64,000 nt of DNA from Providencia alcalifaciens (GCF_020271745.1 NZ_CP084296.1:4132543-4196542); one strand, 5' to 3'; counted from the stretch's first letter, positions 21,893-33,340 are shown. The notes: generated by a model not told the origin, from the letters alone. Made by a program: numbers and translations.

Positions 21893-22623
21893 TATTTACG
21901 TGCTTCTGTGAGTAAGTTTTTCATGTCAGACACAGCTTGAGCTAAACCACTAAAAAGCGCGCGGCCAATAATCGCATGCCCGATATTCAGCTCATAAATA
22001 TCAGGCAGCGCTGCGATACGTTGAACATTATGGTAAGTCAGCCCATGCCCCGCATTTACTTTAATACCTTTACCCGCTGCATAGCTTACGCCATCACGAA
22101 TACGGCGGAACTCAAGCTCTTGCTCTTGTTCAGTTTTGGCATCCGCATATGCGCCAGTGTGAATTTCAATAAATGGCGCCCCACACTCTTGAGCTGCATC
22201 AATTTGTTCATGATCTGCATCGATAAATAAAGAGACCAAAATACCCGCTTCTGTCAGCCGTTTTACTGCGGATGCGACTTTTTGTTTTTGCCCTGCAACA
22301 TCAAGCCCACCTTCAGTGGTCACTTCCTCGCGCTTTTCAGGAACCAAGCAGCAATAAGTTGGCTTAATACGACAAGCAATGTCAATCATCTCTTCCGTGA
22401 CCGCCATTTCAAGGTTCATACGCGTTTGAATGGTTTGGTTGAGCAGTTCAACGTCTCTATCGGTAATATGACGGCGATCTTCACGTAAGTGGATAGTGAT
22501 CCCGTCGGCCCCTGCTTGCTCAGCAACAAATGCTGCTTGAACAGGATCAGGATATTGTGTTCCTCTTGCATTTCTAACAGTTGCAATGTGGTCAATGTTA
22601 ACGCCCAATAACAGCTCAGCCAT
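21892..22623 (-). CDS. pdxJ: Pyridoxine 5'-phosphate synthase
   Basis: The 243-residue TIM-barrel enzyme starts [23 protein letters not shown], the PdxJ signature, and ends with [13 protein letters not shown], the phosphate-binding segment. It condenses 1-deoxyxylulose-5-phosphate with 3-amino-1-hydroxyacetone phosphate to make pyridoxine phosphate. In E. coli it follows recO closely; here a 315-bp spacer with tandem repeats intervenes. Confidence 0.97.
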   Translation of the reverse strand: MAELLLGVNIDHIATVRNARGTQYPDPVQAAFVAEQAGADGITIHLREDRRHITDRDVELLNQTIQTRMNLEMAVTEEMIDIACRIKPTYCCLVPEKREEVTTEGGLDVAGQKQKVASAVKRLTEAGILVSLFIDADHEQIDAAQECGAPFIEIHTGAYADAKTEQEQELEFRRIRDGVSYAAGKGIKVNAGHGLTYHNVQRIAALPDIYELNIGHAIIGRALFSGLAQAVSDMKNLLTEARK

Positions 22624-22837
22624 GTTTAACTCCCTATGAATAAACAGTCACTTATTTCTTGTCTGCCATATCCTACTGCAATTTATGGTATTGGGGGAAA
22701 AAATCTCTCTTTCTTCCTCGCCGATTCCAAAACAATAATAATATTTCATCAATTACATTCATTTTTTGGGAAGCGCTTCGAAGAAAATCAATACAGCAAA
22801 AATTTTAGCTCGATTGCCTGCGGCTATGCAGTTATAA

Positions 22838-22885
22838 CAGACTGTAGTTACGACAGATTGCAGTTACGACAGATTGCAGCTAGAA
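22838..22885. repeat. 16-bp tandem repeat, three copies, in recO-pdxJ gap
   Basis: CAGACTGTAGTTACGA, CAGATTGCAGTTACGA and CAGATTGCAGCTAGAA lie head to tail. The rest of the 315-bp spacer (22624-22938) contains a 102-codon + strand ORF that I regard as spurious. Confidence 0.88.
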
Positions 22886-22938
22886 AGGCTTATAGCGATA
22901 ACAAATGGAAAAATAGCATCATCAAACAAAATCAATTG

Positions 22939-23664
22939 TTATGACTTAGCTATGTTCTGAGAAGGGATAATAAATTGCCTAAAAAGTTCACGGCTTTTAA
23001 GGGGTTTACCGCCTAGGTAAGGTTTCAGTGCCATGCGAGTAAATCGTTTAGCGGCTTTTAAGGTATCGGCATCTGGGAATTCGCGATCGGCTAACGCTCT
23101 TAATTGCTTACCCGTGAACGTGAGTTGGTCAACAACTAGGCTGCCAATAAACCCTTTTTCTTCACGGTAACGGTAGGTCATGGTGTCTGAAACTGGCTCA
23201 CCACTGCCCGCACAATGTAAAAAATCTACGCCGTAACCGAGGTAGGACAGCAAAGCGAGCTCAAACTGGCGTAAAGCAGATTCAGGTGTGCGCTCACTCC
23301 CGGCTAAAACTTGCAAGCAATTGAGGTAATCAAAAAATAGAGATGAATAAGGTGTACCAAACTCAATAACTCGAGCGGTAAGTTCATTAAGGTATAAACC
23401 GCTATATAAAACAGTGCCGCTGAGAGGAAGAGCAAGAGAGACAGGGTCGGCATTGATGAGGGTTTTGATTTCACCTTTGCCACTCCAACGGATCAACAAA
23501 GGTGTAAAAGGCTGTAAACAGCCTCTTAATGGTGAGCGGTTGCGTCTCGCACCCTTTGCTAGCAAACGGATTTTACCTTCCCCTTCCGTGAAAAAGTCAA
23601 TTAATAGACTTGTTTCACTGTAAGGACGGGAATGGAGCACAAACGCGCGTTGCCAACCACTCAC
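22939..23664 (-). CDS. recO: DNA repair protein RecO
   Basis: The 241-residue product starts [28 protein letters not shown], the N-terminal OB-fold motif of RecO, followed by the helical domain. With RecR it loads RecA on SSB-coated gaps. It starts 11 bp after the era stop, in the rnc-era-recO operon. Confidence 0.96.
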   Translation of the reverse strand: MSGWQRAFVLHSRPYSETSLLIDFFTEGEGKIRLLAKGARRNRSPLRGCLQPFTPLLIRWSGKGEIKTLINADPVSLALPLSGTVLYSGLYLNELTARVIEFGTPYSSLFFDYLNCLQVLAGSERTPESALRQFELALLSYLGYGVDFLHCAGSGEPVSDTMTYRYREEKGFIGSLVVDQLTFTGKQLRALADREFPDADTLKAAKRFTRMALKPYLGGKPLKSRELFRQFIIPSQNIAKS

Positions 23665-23675
23665 GGTGTCACCGA

Positions 23676-24584
23676 TTATTTTAAATCGTCAACATAGCCC
23701 AGACTGCGCAGTGCTCTTTCGTCATCTGCCCAACCGGATTTAACTTTAACCCAAAGCTCTAAGTGAACTTTAGTTTCGAACAGACGCTCCATATCAATAC
23801 GGGCTTCTGTACCAATGGTTTTCAGCTTGCTACCTTTATTACCGATAACCATTTTTTTCTGGCCTTCACGCTCAACTAAAATCAGACCGTTGATATGGTA
23901 GCCGCCTTTATCCATCTCTTTAAACTGTTCAATTTCAACAGTTACAGAGTACGGTAACTCGTCACCTAAGAAACGCATCAGTTTTTCACGGATAATTTCA
24001 GAGGCCATAAAACGCTGAGAGCGGTCTGTAATATAGTCTTCAGGGAAGTGGTGAATAGCTTCAGGTATATGCTGCTTCACAATCTTCGCGATGGTATCAA
24101 CGCCAGTGCCTTTTTCTGCACTGATTGGTACGACATCCAAGAAGTTCATTTTTTGGCTGATCATACCGATGTGTGGCAGTAAGCTGGTTTTATCCACCAC
24201 ATTATCAATTTTGTTGATAGCCAAAATGACTGGGCAACGCAAGCTAGATAGCTTGTTCAGCACCATTTCATCATCAGGTGTCCAGTGGGTACCTTCAACC
24301 ACAAAAATAACCAATTCAACATCGCCAATAGAGCTAGATGCTGCGCGGTTCATCAAACGGTTAATCGCTCTTTTTTCTTCGATGTGAAGACCAGGAGTAT
24401 CGACATAGATAATTTGGTAATTATCTTCTGTATGGATCCCCATAATACGGTGGCGAGTTGTCTGCGGCTTTCTCGATGTGATCGAGACTTTTTGCCCCAG
24501 TAACTGGTTTAACAATGTTGATTTCCCAACATTTGGTCGTCCAACTATGGCAACAAAACCACAGTGGGATTGTAATTCACTCAT
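23676..24584 (-). CDS. era: GTPase Era
   Basis: The 302-residue GTPase has G1 [10 protein letters not shown]3 DTPGLH, G4 NKID and a C-terminal KH domain with [11 protein letters not shown]. It assists 16S rRNA maturation and 30S assembly. Its start overlaps the rnc stop by 4 bp. Confidence 0.98.
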   Translation of the reverse strand: MSELQSHCGFVAIVGRPNVGKSTLLNQLLGQKVSITSRKPQTTRHRIMGIHTEDNYQIIYVDTPGLHIEEKRAINRLMNRAASSSIGDVELVIFVVEGTHWTPDDEMVLNKLSSLRCPVILAINKIDNVVDKTSLLPHIGMISQKMNFLDVVPISAEKGTGVDTIAKIVKQHIPEAIHHFPEDYITDRSQRFMASEIIREKLMRFLGDELPYSVTVEIEQFKEMDKGGYHINGLILVEREGQKKMVIGNKGSKLKTIGTEARIDMERLFETKVHLELWVKVKSGWADDERALRSLGYVDDLK

Positions 24585-25261
24585 TCAATCTCCAAGATTT
24601 TCAATGCTTGTTCTGCTGCGGCTTGCTCCGCTTTACGACGGCTTGAACCTATGCCATTAATCGGCTCTTCAATACCGCTCACTTGGCAATGGATCGTAAA
24701 TTCTTGATCATGAGCTTCACCTTTCACATGCACCACTAAATAGTTTGGTAGTGGAAGATGACGCCCTTGCAGATATTCTTGTAGCCGCGTTTTCGGGTCT
24801 TTTTGTTTATCACCCGGACTAATTTCATCCAATCTTACTTTGTACCATGCCAGAATGATCTCCTCGATAGTTTGAATATTACTATCGAGGAAAATCCCAC
24901 CAATTAAGGCTTCAACGGTATCAGCTAAGATTGATTCTCGGCGGAAACCGCCACTTTTTAATTCACCCGGTCCTAAACGTAAACATTCACCGAGTTCAAA
25001 TTCACGGGCTATTTCAGCCAGTGTATTTCCACGCACTAACGTTGCGCGCATACGGCTCATATCACCTTCATCCACTTTAGGAAAACGATGATAGAGATCG
25101 TTAGCAATCACAAAACTGAGAATTGAATCACCTAAAAATTCCAGTCTTTCATTATGTTTGCTGCTAGCACTTCTATGAGTTAATGCCTGAATTAATAAAT
25201 CATTTTGCTGGAATGTATATCCAAGCTTACGCTGTAATTTTTCTAACAAAGAGGGGTTCAT
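24581..25261 (-). CDS. rnc: Ribonuclease III
   Basis: The 226-residue product has the RNase III signature [16 protein letters not shown] (residues about 38-53, catalytic Glu/Asp) and a C-terminal double-stranded RNA-binding domain from about 155. It processes rRNA precursors and regulates its own mRNA. A long leader stem-loop lies just upstream. Confidence 0.98.
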   Translation of the reverse strand: MNPSLLEKLQRKLGYTFQQNDLLIQALTHRSASSKHNERLEFLGDSILSFVIANDLYHRFPKVDEGDMSRMRATLVRGNTLAEIAREFELGECLRLGPGELKSGGFRRESILADTVEALIGGIFLDSNIQTIEEIILAWYKVRLDEISPGDKQKDPKTRLQEYLQGRHLPLPNYLVVHVKGEAHDQEFTIHCQVSGIEEPINGIGSSRRKAEQAAAEQALKILEIE

Positions 25262-25298
25262 GTGCGCCCAACCATTCTACGTTTAATAAAAAAGCACA

Positions 25299-25341
25299 CG
25301 CAACAGACCTGTAAAATCAGCTATTTTACAAAACTGTTGCG
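25299..25341 (-). promoter_or_regulatory. rnc leader stem-loop, probable RNase III self-cleavage target
   Basis: CGCAACAG pairs with CTGTTGCG (8 bp). Inside, after a 4 x 4 internal loop, GTAAAAT pairs with ATTTTAC (7 bp) around a 5-nt loop. It ends 38 bp before the rnc start. In E. coli, RNase III cleaves such a leader to destabilise rnc mRNA; the same role here is inference. Confidence 0.7.
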
Positions 25342-25445
25342 TTTGCACTGACTTCCGCCGACCGTCACCCGTAAGCAATTGATATTCGAAAAATAACTTT
25401 TATGAATTATCGGAATTTAACGAGGATAGTTAATAATTAGGAAGT

Positions 25446-25531
25446 CAATAATGTTTAAAACAACATTATTGTACACTGGGTAAAATAATAATGCTTATGA
25501 TAATGCGAGTTTTCTCATGAAAACCCGCATT
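25446..25531 (-). other. Two hairpins between lepB and rnc
   Basis: One hairpin is a near-perfect stem at 25502-25531 (AATGCG-GTTTTC against GAAAAC-CGCATT, one mismatch). The other is a perfect 10-bp AT-rich stem at 25446-25471. Neither is followed by a U-tract on the minus strand. They may attenuate the lepA-lepB transcript before the rnc promoter. Confidence 0.45.
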
Positions 25532-25543
25532 GTCTGAAATGAA

Positions 25544-26509
25544 TTATAGAGGACCAATTCGGCTAAAGCGAATACCTGTAGGCCATTCGTTCTCTTGTTT
25601 ATCTAAACTTAACCAGATAAACACCGCTCGACCCACTAAATTTTGCTCAGGAACAAAGCCCCACATACGGCTATCAGAGCTGTTATCTCTATTATCACCC
25701 ATCATAAAATAGTGTTTCTCAGGGACTATCCACTCATTAAGTGGTAAACCTGGTTGTATATATTTTGATTGAGTAATGTAGTTATTAATCGTCAAAATTT
25801 GGTGCGTAACGGTATCCAACTTCTCACTTCGACCATATTGGCGCAGTGAGTTATTCGGTAACGCTTGGTCTACTGGAATTTGATAATTACCATATTGATT
25901 ATCAACCACTGAGCTATTTTCAAATACCATTGTCCATTCACTTGGCTCTAATGGGCCATAAGTAACTGGCAATTTTTCTGTGCATTTATTATCTGCACAG
26001 TTAGGGTAAATGGTCAGCTCTTTCGCTTCTGGGTTATAAATAATTTTATCCCCCGGCAAACCAATAACACGTTTCACGAAGTCTACATTGGGCTCTTTCG
26101 GATATTTAAATACCGCGATATCTCCACGATTAGGCTTACCCGTTTCGATTAATGTGGTTTGAGTAATAGGATCTTTCAATCCATAAGAAAACTTCTCAAC
26201 CAGCATAAAATCACCAACTAAGAGCGTTGGCATCATCGAACCTGATGGGATTTGGAACGGCTCATAAATAAACGAACGAACAACCAAAACAATGGCTAAC
26301 ACAGGAAAAATTGAGGTTCCCGTTTCCAGCCACGACGGACGACGAACCGCTTTCGCGAGTTCATCTTCGTTCATTGAGCCGTTTGTTACTTCCCGCAATT
26401 TTTTAAGTTTCGCTTTACGTGCTGGCGCAAACTTAAATTTATCTAAGCACCAAATAATCCCTGTCACCAGCGTAGCCAGTGTGAGGATCAAGGCAAATGT
26501 GTTAGCCAT
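25544..26509 (-). CDS. lepB: Signal peptidase I
   Basis: The 321-residue membrane protease has two N-terminal hydrophobic segments, the catalytic Ser in IPSGSMMPTLLVGD, the general-base Lys in FVKRVIGLPGDKI and the GDNRDNSSDSR box. It removes signal peptides of exported proteins. It lies 17 bp after lepA, the usual lepA-lepB operon. Confidence 0.97.
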   Translation of the reverse strand: MANTFALILTLATLVTGIIWCLDKFKFAPARKAKLKKLREVTNGSMNEDELAKAVRRPSWLETGTSIFPVLAIVLVVRSFIYEPFQIPSGSMMPTLLVGDFMLVEKFSYGLKDPITQTTLIETGKPNRGDIAVFKYPKEPNVDFVKRVIGLPGDKIIYNPEAKELTIYPNCADNKCTEKLPVTYGPLEPSEWTMVFENSSVVDNQYGNYQIPVDQALPNNSLRQYGRSEKLDTVTHQILTINNYITQSKYIQPGLPLNEWIVPEKHYFMMGDNRDNSSDSRMWGFVPEQNLVGRAVFIWLSLDKQENEWPTGIRFSRIGPL

Positions 26510-26526
26510 TAAGACTCCTTGTAAAC

Positions 26527-28329
26527 TTAGCTGTCTTTACCAACGTGCAATATAGCAAGGAACGCTTCTTGTGGGAGTTCAACGTTACCCACTTGCTTCA
26601 TACGTTTCTTACCGTCCTTTTGCTTCTGTAACAGTTTCTTCTTACGGCTAACGTCACCGCCATAACATTTGGCAAGAACGTTTTTACGCAGTTGTTTCAC
26701 TGTAGAACGAGCAATAATGTGGTTACCAATTGCTGCTTGGATAGCAATATCAAACTGTTGACGTGGAATAAGCTCTTTCATTTTTTCCACCAGCTCACGT
26801 CCGCGGTACTGCGAGTTGCCACGGTGAGTGATCAACGCTAGTGCGTCGACACGTTCGTTGTTGATTAACACATCCACACGTACCATGTCTGACGTTTGGA
26901 AACGCTTGAATGAGTAATCCAAAGAGGCATAACCACGAGAGGTTGATTTTAAACGGTCGAAGAAATCCAGTACCACTTCTGACATCGGAATTTCGTAGGT
27001 TAAAGAAACCTGATTTCCGTGGTAAACCATGTTGGTTTGTACACCACGTTTTTCAATACACAGAGTGATAACGTTACCTAAATACTCTTTAGGCATCAGC
27101 ATATGGCACTCAGCAATAGGCTCTCTTAACTCTTCGATGTTATTCAGCGGTGGTAATTTCGACGGACTATCCACATAAACAATCTCGCCGTTAGTTTGCT
27201 GAACTTCATAAACTACCGTTGGCGCCGTGGTGATCAGGTCAAGATCGTATTCACGTTCTAAACGCTCTTGAATGATCTCCATGTGCAGCAAACCAAGGAA
27301 ACCACAACGGAAACCAAATCCTAATGCTGTTGACGTTTCTGGCTCATAGAACAAAGAAGCATCGTTCAGGCTTAATTTACCCAATGCATCGCGGAAAGCT
27401 TCATAGTCATCAGAGCTAACAGGGAACAGACCCGCATAAACTTGAGGTTTAACTTTTTTGAAGCCCGGTAATGCTTTATCTGCTGGGTTACGAGCACCTG
27501 TTAAAGTATCCCCGACTGGTGCGCCAGTGATGTCTTTAATCGCACACACTAACCAGCCTACTTCACCGCAGTTAAGCACATCACGGTCAACTTGTTTTGG
27601 TGTGAAAATACCGAGGCGATCCGCGTTATACACGTTGCCTGTACTCATCACTTTAACTTTGTCGCCTTTTTTCAATGTTCCGCTTTTAATTCGGATCAGA
27701 GAAACAACACCTAAATAGTTATCGAACCAAGAGTCAATAATCAGCGCTTGTAAAGGTGCATCACCATCACCTTCTGGCGGTGGGATTTCTTTTACTAAAC
27801 GTTCGATAACATCTTGAACACCGATACCGGTTTTCGCAGAGCAACGAACCGCATCATGAGCATCAAGACCCACAATGTCTTCAATCTCATCAGCAACACG
27901 CTCAGGATCAGCGGCTGGTAAGTCAATTTTATTCAGGACTGGAACCACTTCCAGATCCATTTCAATGGCGGTATAGCAGTTTGCTAAGGTCTGAGCTTCA
28001 ACGCCTTGTCCTGCATCCACAACTAATAATGCGCCTTCACACGCCGCCAATGAACGAGAAACTTCATAGGAGAAGTCCACGTGTCCTGGGGTGTCGATAA
28101 AGTTCAGTTGGTAAGTTTCACCATCCGCCGCTTTATAATCGAGCGTTACGCTCTGTGCTTTGATGGTGATACCACGTTCACGTTCCAGATCCATAGAGTC
28201 TAAAACCTGAGCCGCCATTTCACGGTCAGTTAAGCCACCACAGATTTGAATAATACGATCTGACAACGTGGATTTTCCGTGGTCGATATGTGCAATGATC
28301 GAAAAGTTTCTGATGTTTTTGATTTTCAA
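26527..28329 (-). CDS. lepA: Elongation factor 4 (LepA)
   Basis: The 600-residue translational GTPase has G1 AHIDHGKST, the switch [16 protein letters not shown], domains II, III and V and the LepA-specific C-terminal domain ([23 protein letters not shown]). It acts on the ribosome in elongation or initiation. It is the first gene of the lepA-lepB operon. Confidence 0.98.
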   Translation of the reverse strand: MKIKNIRNFSIIAHIDHGKSTLSDRIIQICGGLTDREMAAQVLDSMDLERERGITIKAQSVTLDYKAADGETYQLNFIDTPGHVDFSYEVSRSLAACEGALLVVDAGQGVEAQTLANCYTAIEMDLEVVPVLNKIDLPAADPERVADEIEDIVGLDAHDAVRCSAKTGIGVQDVIERLVKEIPPPEGDGDAPLQALIIDSWFDNYLGVVSLIRIKSGTLKKGDKVKVMSTGNVYNADRLGIFTPKQVDRDVLNCGEVGWLVCAIKDITGAPVGDTLTGARNPADKALPGFKKVKPQVYAGLFPVSSDDYEAFRDALGKLSLNDASLFYEPETSTALGFGFRCGFLGLLHMEIIQERLEREYDLDLITTAPTVVYEVQQTNGEIVYVDSPSKLPPLNNIEELREPIAECHMLMPKEYLGNVITLCIEKRGVQTNMVYHGNQVSLTYEIPMSEVVLDFFDRLKSTSRGYASLDYSFKRFQTSDMVRVDVLINNERVDALALITHRGNSQYRGRELVEKMKELIPRQQFDIAIQAAIGNHIIARSTVKQLRKNVLAKCYGGDVSRKKKLLQKQKDGKKRMKQVGNVELPQEAFLAILHVGKDS

Positions 28330-28544
28330 GGTAATATCTTCTTTTAAATTGCCTTACAAAATCAGTTTTGGGCAAATTTTACCACAAAACTAAAATGCTA
28401 TGATTATCACAAGATTGCTAATTAGCAGCATTTTACATACAAGAACCCACTAACACAAAGATTCAATGTAAAACAACTGTAAACTTGCCAAAGTTGAATG
28501 AGTTACTTACTTCATTTTTCTTCGTTTTTGTTCATTTTTGAACG

Positions 28545-28603
28545 ACTAAAAACAAAATCGCCTGTAGTAAAAAGCTTATGTCGTGAAAGCTTAGCTACAG
28601 GCG
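28545..28603 (-). terminator. Terminator of the rpoE-rseABC operon
   Basis: On the minus strand CGCCTGTAG pairs with CTACAGGCG, with a further AAGCTTT/AAAGCTT stem inside, followed by a T-rich tail (ATTTTGTTTTTAG). Confidence 0.85.
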
Positions 28604-28623
28604 ATAATGTGAGACAATGGCAT

Positions 28624-29088
28624 TCAACAATGTGTTTGAACGCTGATTTCACCGGGGAGAAGTCCTATTTGTAAGACGATAGGCTGGAAATCGATTTTAT
28701 TTCGCCAACGTGATGCCATTTTTCGCGCAGTGAAAAAGCCTGCAAACCCACCGAAAATTCCCGCTAATGCAACCCATACCTGCTCAAATTCAGCTAATTG
28801 AGCCAATGCGGCAAATAAAAACAATCCAACCAATGGTGTTAAATAGACTAACATCGCAGAACGCAGCAAGCTCCCTTCAGGAATACCCACTTCGATTTTT
28901 TGTCCGACAACCAAAGGCTGTTCAACTTCAATTTCCAATTCGTGCTCTGTGTTAGGCCCTATTTTGTTTAAAGCATATGAACCACAAGCAGCACGTGCGC
29001 TGCAACTTCCGCATCCGGCCGAAGAGCCATAACGCAATAATGCTCGCCCTTTCTGCCACCTAACCACTGTTGCCCATTCTTTTACCAT
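28624..29088 (-). CDS. rseC: SoxR-reducing system / sigma-E regulator RseC
   Basis: The 154-residue membrane protein has an N-terminal Cys cluster (CGSCSARAACGS) and two hydrophobic segments at about 75-95 and 100-120. It starts KEWATVVRWQ like E. coli RseC. It is the last gene of the sigma-E operon, 3 bp after rseB. Confidence 0.95.
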   Translation of the reverse strand: MVKEWATVVRWQKGRALLRYGSSAGCGSCSARAACGSYALNKIGPNTEHELEIEVEQPLVVGQKIEVGIPEGSLLRSAMLVYLTPLVGLFLFAALAQLAEFEQVWVALAGIFGGFAGFFTARKMASRWRNKIDFQPIVLQIGLLPGEISVQTHC

Positions 29089-29091
29089 GAT

Positions 29092-30042
29092 TTACTCCCG
29101 AAACTGAATGCTACTCGCAATTAACTGGGATGTTGATAGCGGTAACTCCCCTATTATCGTAATCACATTTTGCTTTTGAGTCATGGTGTAAATTGTGCGG
29201 CGACCATTTTGTAGTGGCTGGTCAAGTAAAGGACCTTTCGATGTTTTTGTCACATTAACTGAAAAGGTGAATAGCCCATCACTGAACATCGCCGTTTCAA
29301 TGATATCGTCATCACTCAGTTTTCGCGTAGAGCGAGAAACTTCCTCAAAGCCTGGAGGCAGCATTCCCACCTGCCATTTAAACGATGGACTTTCATTCTT
29401 CGGCGACACCAATAATGGCGGTAAATTCACATTACTGAGAGACTTCAATGAGTCTTGTACATTTTTGCTATCTAAAACAGTCGAAATCACCCGGAACTGT
29501 TCAAGCGTTTGATTATTGTTGTCGAGTAAATCAACACGCAATGGCAATTTAGTTTCTTCATCGATTAATAACACATAATTAAATCGAGAATTGTCTTTTG
29601 AAATAATACGGATGACTAATGCGGGTCTATCACCAATATGCGTACGACCAGCATCGATAAAGTTATAATAAGGCTGGATTTTTTGATAATCTGCAAAAAG
29701 TACCGTAGGTAAGTTATCAATAATATGTTCGCCATTCAGGCTAAACGCATCGAATCCCGGTTCAAAATAACTAATTCGGTTGCCATTTTGCACTATCTCT
29801 CGGCGAGATGAATCCATTTGGATCATTTGAGAAATAGGGACACCATTAATAATCCCGTGGCGATAGCGCACTGGAACGATATTTTGCGGATTGAATGTCA
29901 TAAACGACATTTCATATGACAGGTTCTGGGCAGCCGTTCCCATTTCTTTGAAAAGAACATCGGCATCCGTAGATGATGCCGACGCTTGATTAGACATAAT
30001 CAGGCTGCCCGTCAGGCAGAAGACGGATAACCATTTATTCAT
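29092..30042 (-). CDS. rseB: Periplasmic sigma-E regulator RseB
   Basis: The 316-residue protein has a signal peptide ending near NQASAS and the MucB/RseB two-domain fold (FMTFNPQNIVPVRYRHGIINGVPIS). It binds RseA in the periplasm and blocks its cleavage by DegS. The start overlaps the rseA stop in TAATG. Confidence 0.95.
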   Translation of the reverse strand: MNKWLSVFCLTGSLIMSNQASASSTDADVLFKEMGTAAQNLSYEMSFMTFNPQNIVPVRYRHGIINGVPISQMIQMDSSRREIVQNGNRISYFEPGFDAFSLNGEHIIDNLPTVLFADYQKIQPYYNFIDAGRTHIGDRPALVIRIISKDNSRFNYVLLIDEETKLPLRVDLLDNNNQTLEQFRVISTVLDSKNVQDSLKSLSNVNLPPLLVSPKNESPSFKWQVGMLPPGFEEVSRSTRKLSDDDIIETAMFSDGLFTFSVNVTKTSKGPLLDQPLQNGRRTIYTMTQKQNVITIIGELPLSTSQLIASSIQFRE

Positions 30043-30665
30043 TATTGCAGTTTAACCCCTGCTGATGCGGTATTTTTATCACTGTCTTGATGCGGCTGAT
30101 TCAGCATTGAACGTCTTTCAATTTCATACTGTTGCAGCATGGCATTGATACGTTGATTTTGTTGTTCGATTTGCTGAGTTTGTTGCTCAGTACCAAACAA
30201 TTGGCTATCTGAAATATTTAAGCTAACTGGCGCACCACGTCCGACGGGAACGGTATTAAATACAGGGTCATCCACAGTAGAATCGACGCTATTAGTTTGA
30301 TTGTATTGTTGAACACCCACAATCACAGCGAGTGATACACATGCTGCTACACCGATTTGCGTAATTTGACTAGCCCATGGACGAATTTTGTTCCAAAACG
30401 GAAAGCCACTCCAGCTTGCTGGTTCTGGTTGTGATTCAACAACTGCTTGAGGATTAATGCGCACCGCTTCATTTTCCAGCGCTGCCGCAACTTTACTTGC
30501 AATATCAAAATGAATGACATCGCCGGTATCATTACGCAGAGTATCACGAACAAGATGATAGCTCTCCCAACGTTGCTTTAACGTTGAATCACATGAAATG
30601 GTGTTAATAAGTTCTAAATCTAGAGCTTCACCATCCATCATTGCGGAAAGTTTCTCTCTTTGCAT
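30042..30665 (-). CDS. rseA: Anti-sigma-E factor RseA
   Basis: The 207-residue single-pass membrane protein has a cytoplasmic sigma-binding domain (MQREKLSAMMDGEALDLEL...), a membrane segment at about 100-118 (GVAACVSLAVIVGVQ) and a periplasmic Gln-rich tail. The ATG at 30665 aligns with the E. coli start; a TTG two codons earlier is less likely. Confidence 0.95.
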   Translation of the reverse strand: MQREKLSAMMDGEALDLELINTISCDSTLKQRWESYHLVRDTLRNDTGDVIHFDIASKVAAALENEAVRINPQAVVESQPEPASWSGFPFWNKIRPWASQITQIGVAACVSLAVIVGVQQYNQTNSVDSTVDDPVFNTVPVGRGAPVSLNISDSQLFGTEQQTQQIEQQNQRINAMLQQYEIERRSMLNQPHQDSDKNTASAGVKLQ

Positions 30666-30723
30666 GCCCAATTACCTTCAGTTAATTGCTCACAGTTAAA
30701 TTTTGACTCGCGACCCAATTCAA

Positions 30724-31302
30724 TTAATGCTGTTGGATCAACGGCTGAACTTTTTCATCAATTGCTTCCCTTGCTCTAAAGATCCGCGATCGAACTGTGC
30801 CCACCGGGCAATCCATCACTTCGGCTATCTCTTCATAGCTTAAACCATCAAGTTCACGTAGCGTGATTGCCATTCGAAGATCTTCTGGCAGTGACTCAAT
30901 GGTACGGAAAACAACTCGCTTTAATTCATCAGACAACATTAAGTTCTCTGGGTTCGAAATTTCTTTTAATGCGCCAGCTGATTCGAAGTTTTCTGCGTCG
31001 CTCGCTTCCAGATCTGACGCGGGAGGACGTCTATCTTGCGCGACTAAGTAGTTCTTTGCCGTGTTGACAGCAATGCGATAAAGCCAAGTATAAAAAGCAC
31101 TATCACCACGGAACGAACCGATTGCACGATAAGCCTTAATAAACGACTCTTGTGCGACATCAGGTACATCCGCTTGCGGTACATAACGAGAAACGAGACT
31201 TGCAACTTTATGCTGGTATTTAATCACCAGTAAATTGAAAGCTTGTTGATCGCCTTTTTGTACTTTCTCAACCAATATTTGGTCTGTCAGCTGCTCGCTC
31301 AT
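30724..31302 (-). CDS. rpoE: RNA polymerase sigma-E factor
   Basis: The 192-residue ECF sigma factor has region 2 (DVPDVAQESFIKAYRAIGSFRGDSAFYTWLYRIA) and region 4 (LDGLSYEEIAEVMDCPVGTVRSRIFRARE). It runs the envelope-stress response. The start at MSEQLTDQ equals the E. coli one; an upstream in-frame start four codons earlier is less likely. A sigma-E-type promoter lies about 75 bp upstream. Confidence 0.98.
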   Translation of the reverse strand: MSEQLTDQILVEKVQKGDQQAFNLLVIKYQHKVASLVSRYVPQADVPDVAQESFIKAYRAIGSFRGDSAFYTWLYRIAVNTAKNYLVAQDRRPPASDLEASDAENFESAGALKEISNPENLMLSDELKRVVFRTIESLPEDLRMAITLRELDGLSYEEIAEVMDCPVGTVRSRIFRAREAIDEKVQPLIQQH

Positions 31303-31379
31303 TCCAGGAACCATCTCCTGAACACAGATTGATAATGACTTAACTTGTTCATCTTCTCCCTTCCTTAAGCAAGCCTAAC

Positions 31380-31406
31380 TTCGAGTAATAAAAACTGATG
31401 AAGTTC
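31380..31406 (-). promoter_or_regulatory. Sigma-E-type autoregulatory promoter of rpoE
   Basis: Minus strand GAACTT (31401-31406), a 16-bp spacer and TCGAA (31380-31384) match the sigma-E pattern GAACTT-N16-TCtgA except for the -10 middle. The expected start is near 31373. Confidence 0.7.
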
Positions 31407-31733
31407 AATTTATTCCGAAAATAATCGAAAATAATTTCAAAAAATGAGATCAAAATTTCTTAATTGATCCCATTGATCCTTGTGAGTACTACCTAATAGT
31501 ATACACAAAACAAGTATATATACGGCATGATTACGTGGAATTTATTCATTTACATTGGCACTTATCATCTCGCCAATGATGTTTTTCCAAATAAACTACG
31601 ATTTTCCAAATAAATGAAAGTGTAGCTAAATAATACGGTTCTTTGGGAACTCAAAATGCGATTAATACGTAGTCACGGGCAGCTCGATAGGCTAACATAA
31701 AATTCTCTATAGAAACACAACACACAAACACTT

Positions 31734-33335
31734 ATGAACGCATCCACACAGCATGACACTGATATTTTAATCATTGGAAGTGGTGTCGCAGGATTATCAG
31801 CCGCACTCCGGCTCGCACCCTTTCATCAAGTTACTATTCTCAGCAAAAGTACCCTCAATGAAGGTGCCTCCTATTACGCTCAGGGCGGAATAGCCGCCGT
31901 TTTCGATGATACTGACAGCATAGAATCCCATGTTAATGACACTCTGGTGGCAGGTGCAGGGATCTGCGAAAAGAGCGCCGTAGAATTTATTGCATCAAAC
32001 GCCAAACATTGTGTTCAGTGGCTCATTGACCAAGGCGTCTTATTTGATACCGAAGTCAACGAAACAGGGGAAACCCAGTATCACCTCACCCGAGAGGGAG
32101 GTCACAGCCATCGCCGTATTCTGCATCACGCGGATGCCACCGGAAAAGAGGTTGAAACCACCCTTGTTAATCTTGCTTTCGATCACCCGAATATCCAGAT
32201 CAAAGAACGCTACAATGCTGTTGATCTGATCCTCGAAGATAAAACCCAAAATAACGCCCGCTCCCGCATTGTCGGTGCCTATGTTTGGAACCGCCAAAGA
32301 GAGCAAGTCGAAACTATCCGAGCAAAAACCATCGTCTTAGCCACGGGTGGTGCTGCTAAGGTATATCAATATACCACTAACCCCGATATCTCATCCGGTG
32401 ATGGCATTGCCATGGCATGGCGGGCAGGCTGTCGCGTAGCCAACTTGGAATTTAACCAGTTTCACCCAACCTGTTTATTCCACCCTCAAGCGCGTAATTT
32501 CCTGCTGACTGAAGCTTTACGGGGTGAAGGCGCATATTTGAAACGTCCGGATGGTAGCCGATTCATGCCAGATTATGACGAGCGTTGTGAATTAGCACCG
32601 CGGGATATTGTCGCCAGAGCTATCGACCATGAAATGAAACGCCTCGGGGCTGATTGCATGTATCTGGATATTAGCCACAAATCCTCTGAATTCATTCAGC
32701 ATCACTTCCCCACCATTTACGCCAAATTGCTCACTTTAGGTTTAGATTTAACCCAAGAGCCGATCCCGATAGTTCCCGCAGCACATTACACCTGCGGTGG
32801 CGTCGTTGTTGACCCAACAGGCATGACAGATGTACCGAATCTTTATGCTATTGGTGAAGTGAGTTATACCGGGCTACACGGTGCCAATCGCATGGCGTCC
32901 AACTCATTACTTGAATGCCTAGTTTATGGATGGGCAGCCGCAGAAAACATACTCAAAACGATCAACGAGATCCCGACAGTTTCTGAACTCCCTGAATGGG
33001 ATGAAAGCCGAGTCCATAATTCCGATGAACAGGTCGTGATTCAGCATAACTGGCATGAATTGCGCTTATTTATGTGGGATTACATGGGGATCGTAAGAAC
33101 CACAAAACGTCTTGAGCGCGCTTTGCGTCGTATTCATTTACTTCAACAAGAAATTAATGATTACTATGCTAATTTCCGCATTTCCAACAACTTACTGGAA
33201 CTGCGTAACTTAGTCCAAGTTGCTGAGTTAATGGTACGTTGCGCCTTAGAACGCAAAGAGAGTCGCGGTTTGCACTATACCTTAGACTACCCTGAGCTAT
33301 TACCCGATTCTGGTCCAACCGTTTTAACTCGATGA
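31734..33335 (+). CDS. nadB: L-aspartate oxidase
   Basis: The 533-residue flavoprotein has the FAD-binding [11 protein letters not shown], the [16 protein letters not shown] active-site region, the NQFHPT segment and the [16 protein letters not shown] motif. It oxidises aspartate to iminoaspartate for NAD synthesis. It is divergent from rpoE, as in other enterobacteria. The 431-bp gap before it (31303-31733) holds the rpoE promoter and AT-rich DNA with no gene. Confidence 0.97.
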   Translation: MNASTQHDTDILIIGSGVAGLSAALRLAPFHQVTILSKSTLNEGASYYAQGGIAAVFDDTDSIESHVNDTLVAGAGICEKSAVEFIASNAKHCVQWLIDQGVLFDTEVNETGETQYHLTREGGHSHRRILHHADATGKEVETTLVNLAFDHPNIQIKERYNAVDLILEDKTQNNARSRIVGAYVWNRQREQVETIRAKTIVLATGGAAKVYQYTTNPDISSGDGIAMAWRAGCRVANLEFNQFHPTCLFHPQARNFLLTEALRGEGAYLKRPDGSRFMPDYDERCELAPRDIVARAIDHEMKRLGADCMYLDISHKSSEFIQHHFPTIYAKLLTLGLDLTQEPIPIVPAAHYTCGGVVVDPTGMTDVPNLYAIGEVSYTGLHGANRMASNSLLECLVYGWAAAENILKTINEIPTVSELPEWDESRVHNSDEQVVIQHNWHELRLFMWDYMGIVRTTKRLERALRRIHLLQQEINDYYANFRISNNLLELRNLVQVAELMVRCALERKESRGLHYTLDYPELLPDSGPTVLTR

Positions 33336-33340
33336 TATTA

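Noticed and set aside
22636..22944. 102-codon + strand ORF in the pdxJ-recO gap
   Set aside because: It runs through the 16-bp tandem repeat, whose unit is not a multiple of three, overlaps the recO end and has no family resemblance; I treat it as chance.
31579..31616. TTTTCCAAATAAA direct repeat in the rpoE-nadB gap
   Set aside because: Only two copies with a 19-bp period in very AT-rich DNA; not comparable with the 16-bp arrays and no regulator recognised.
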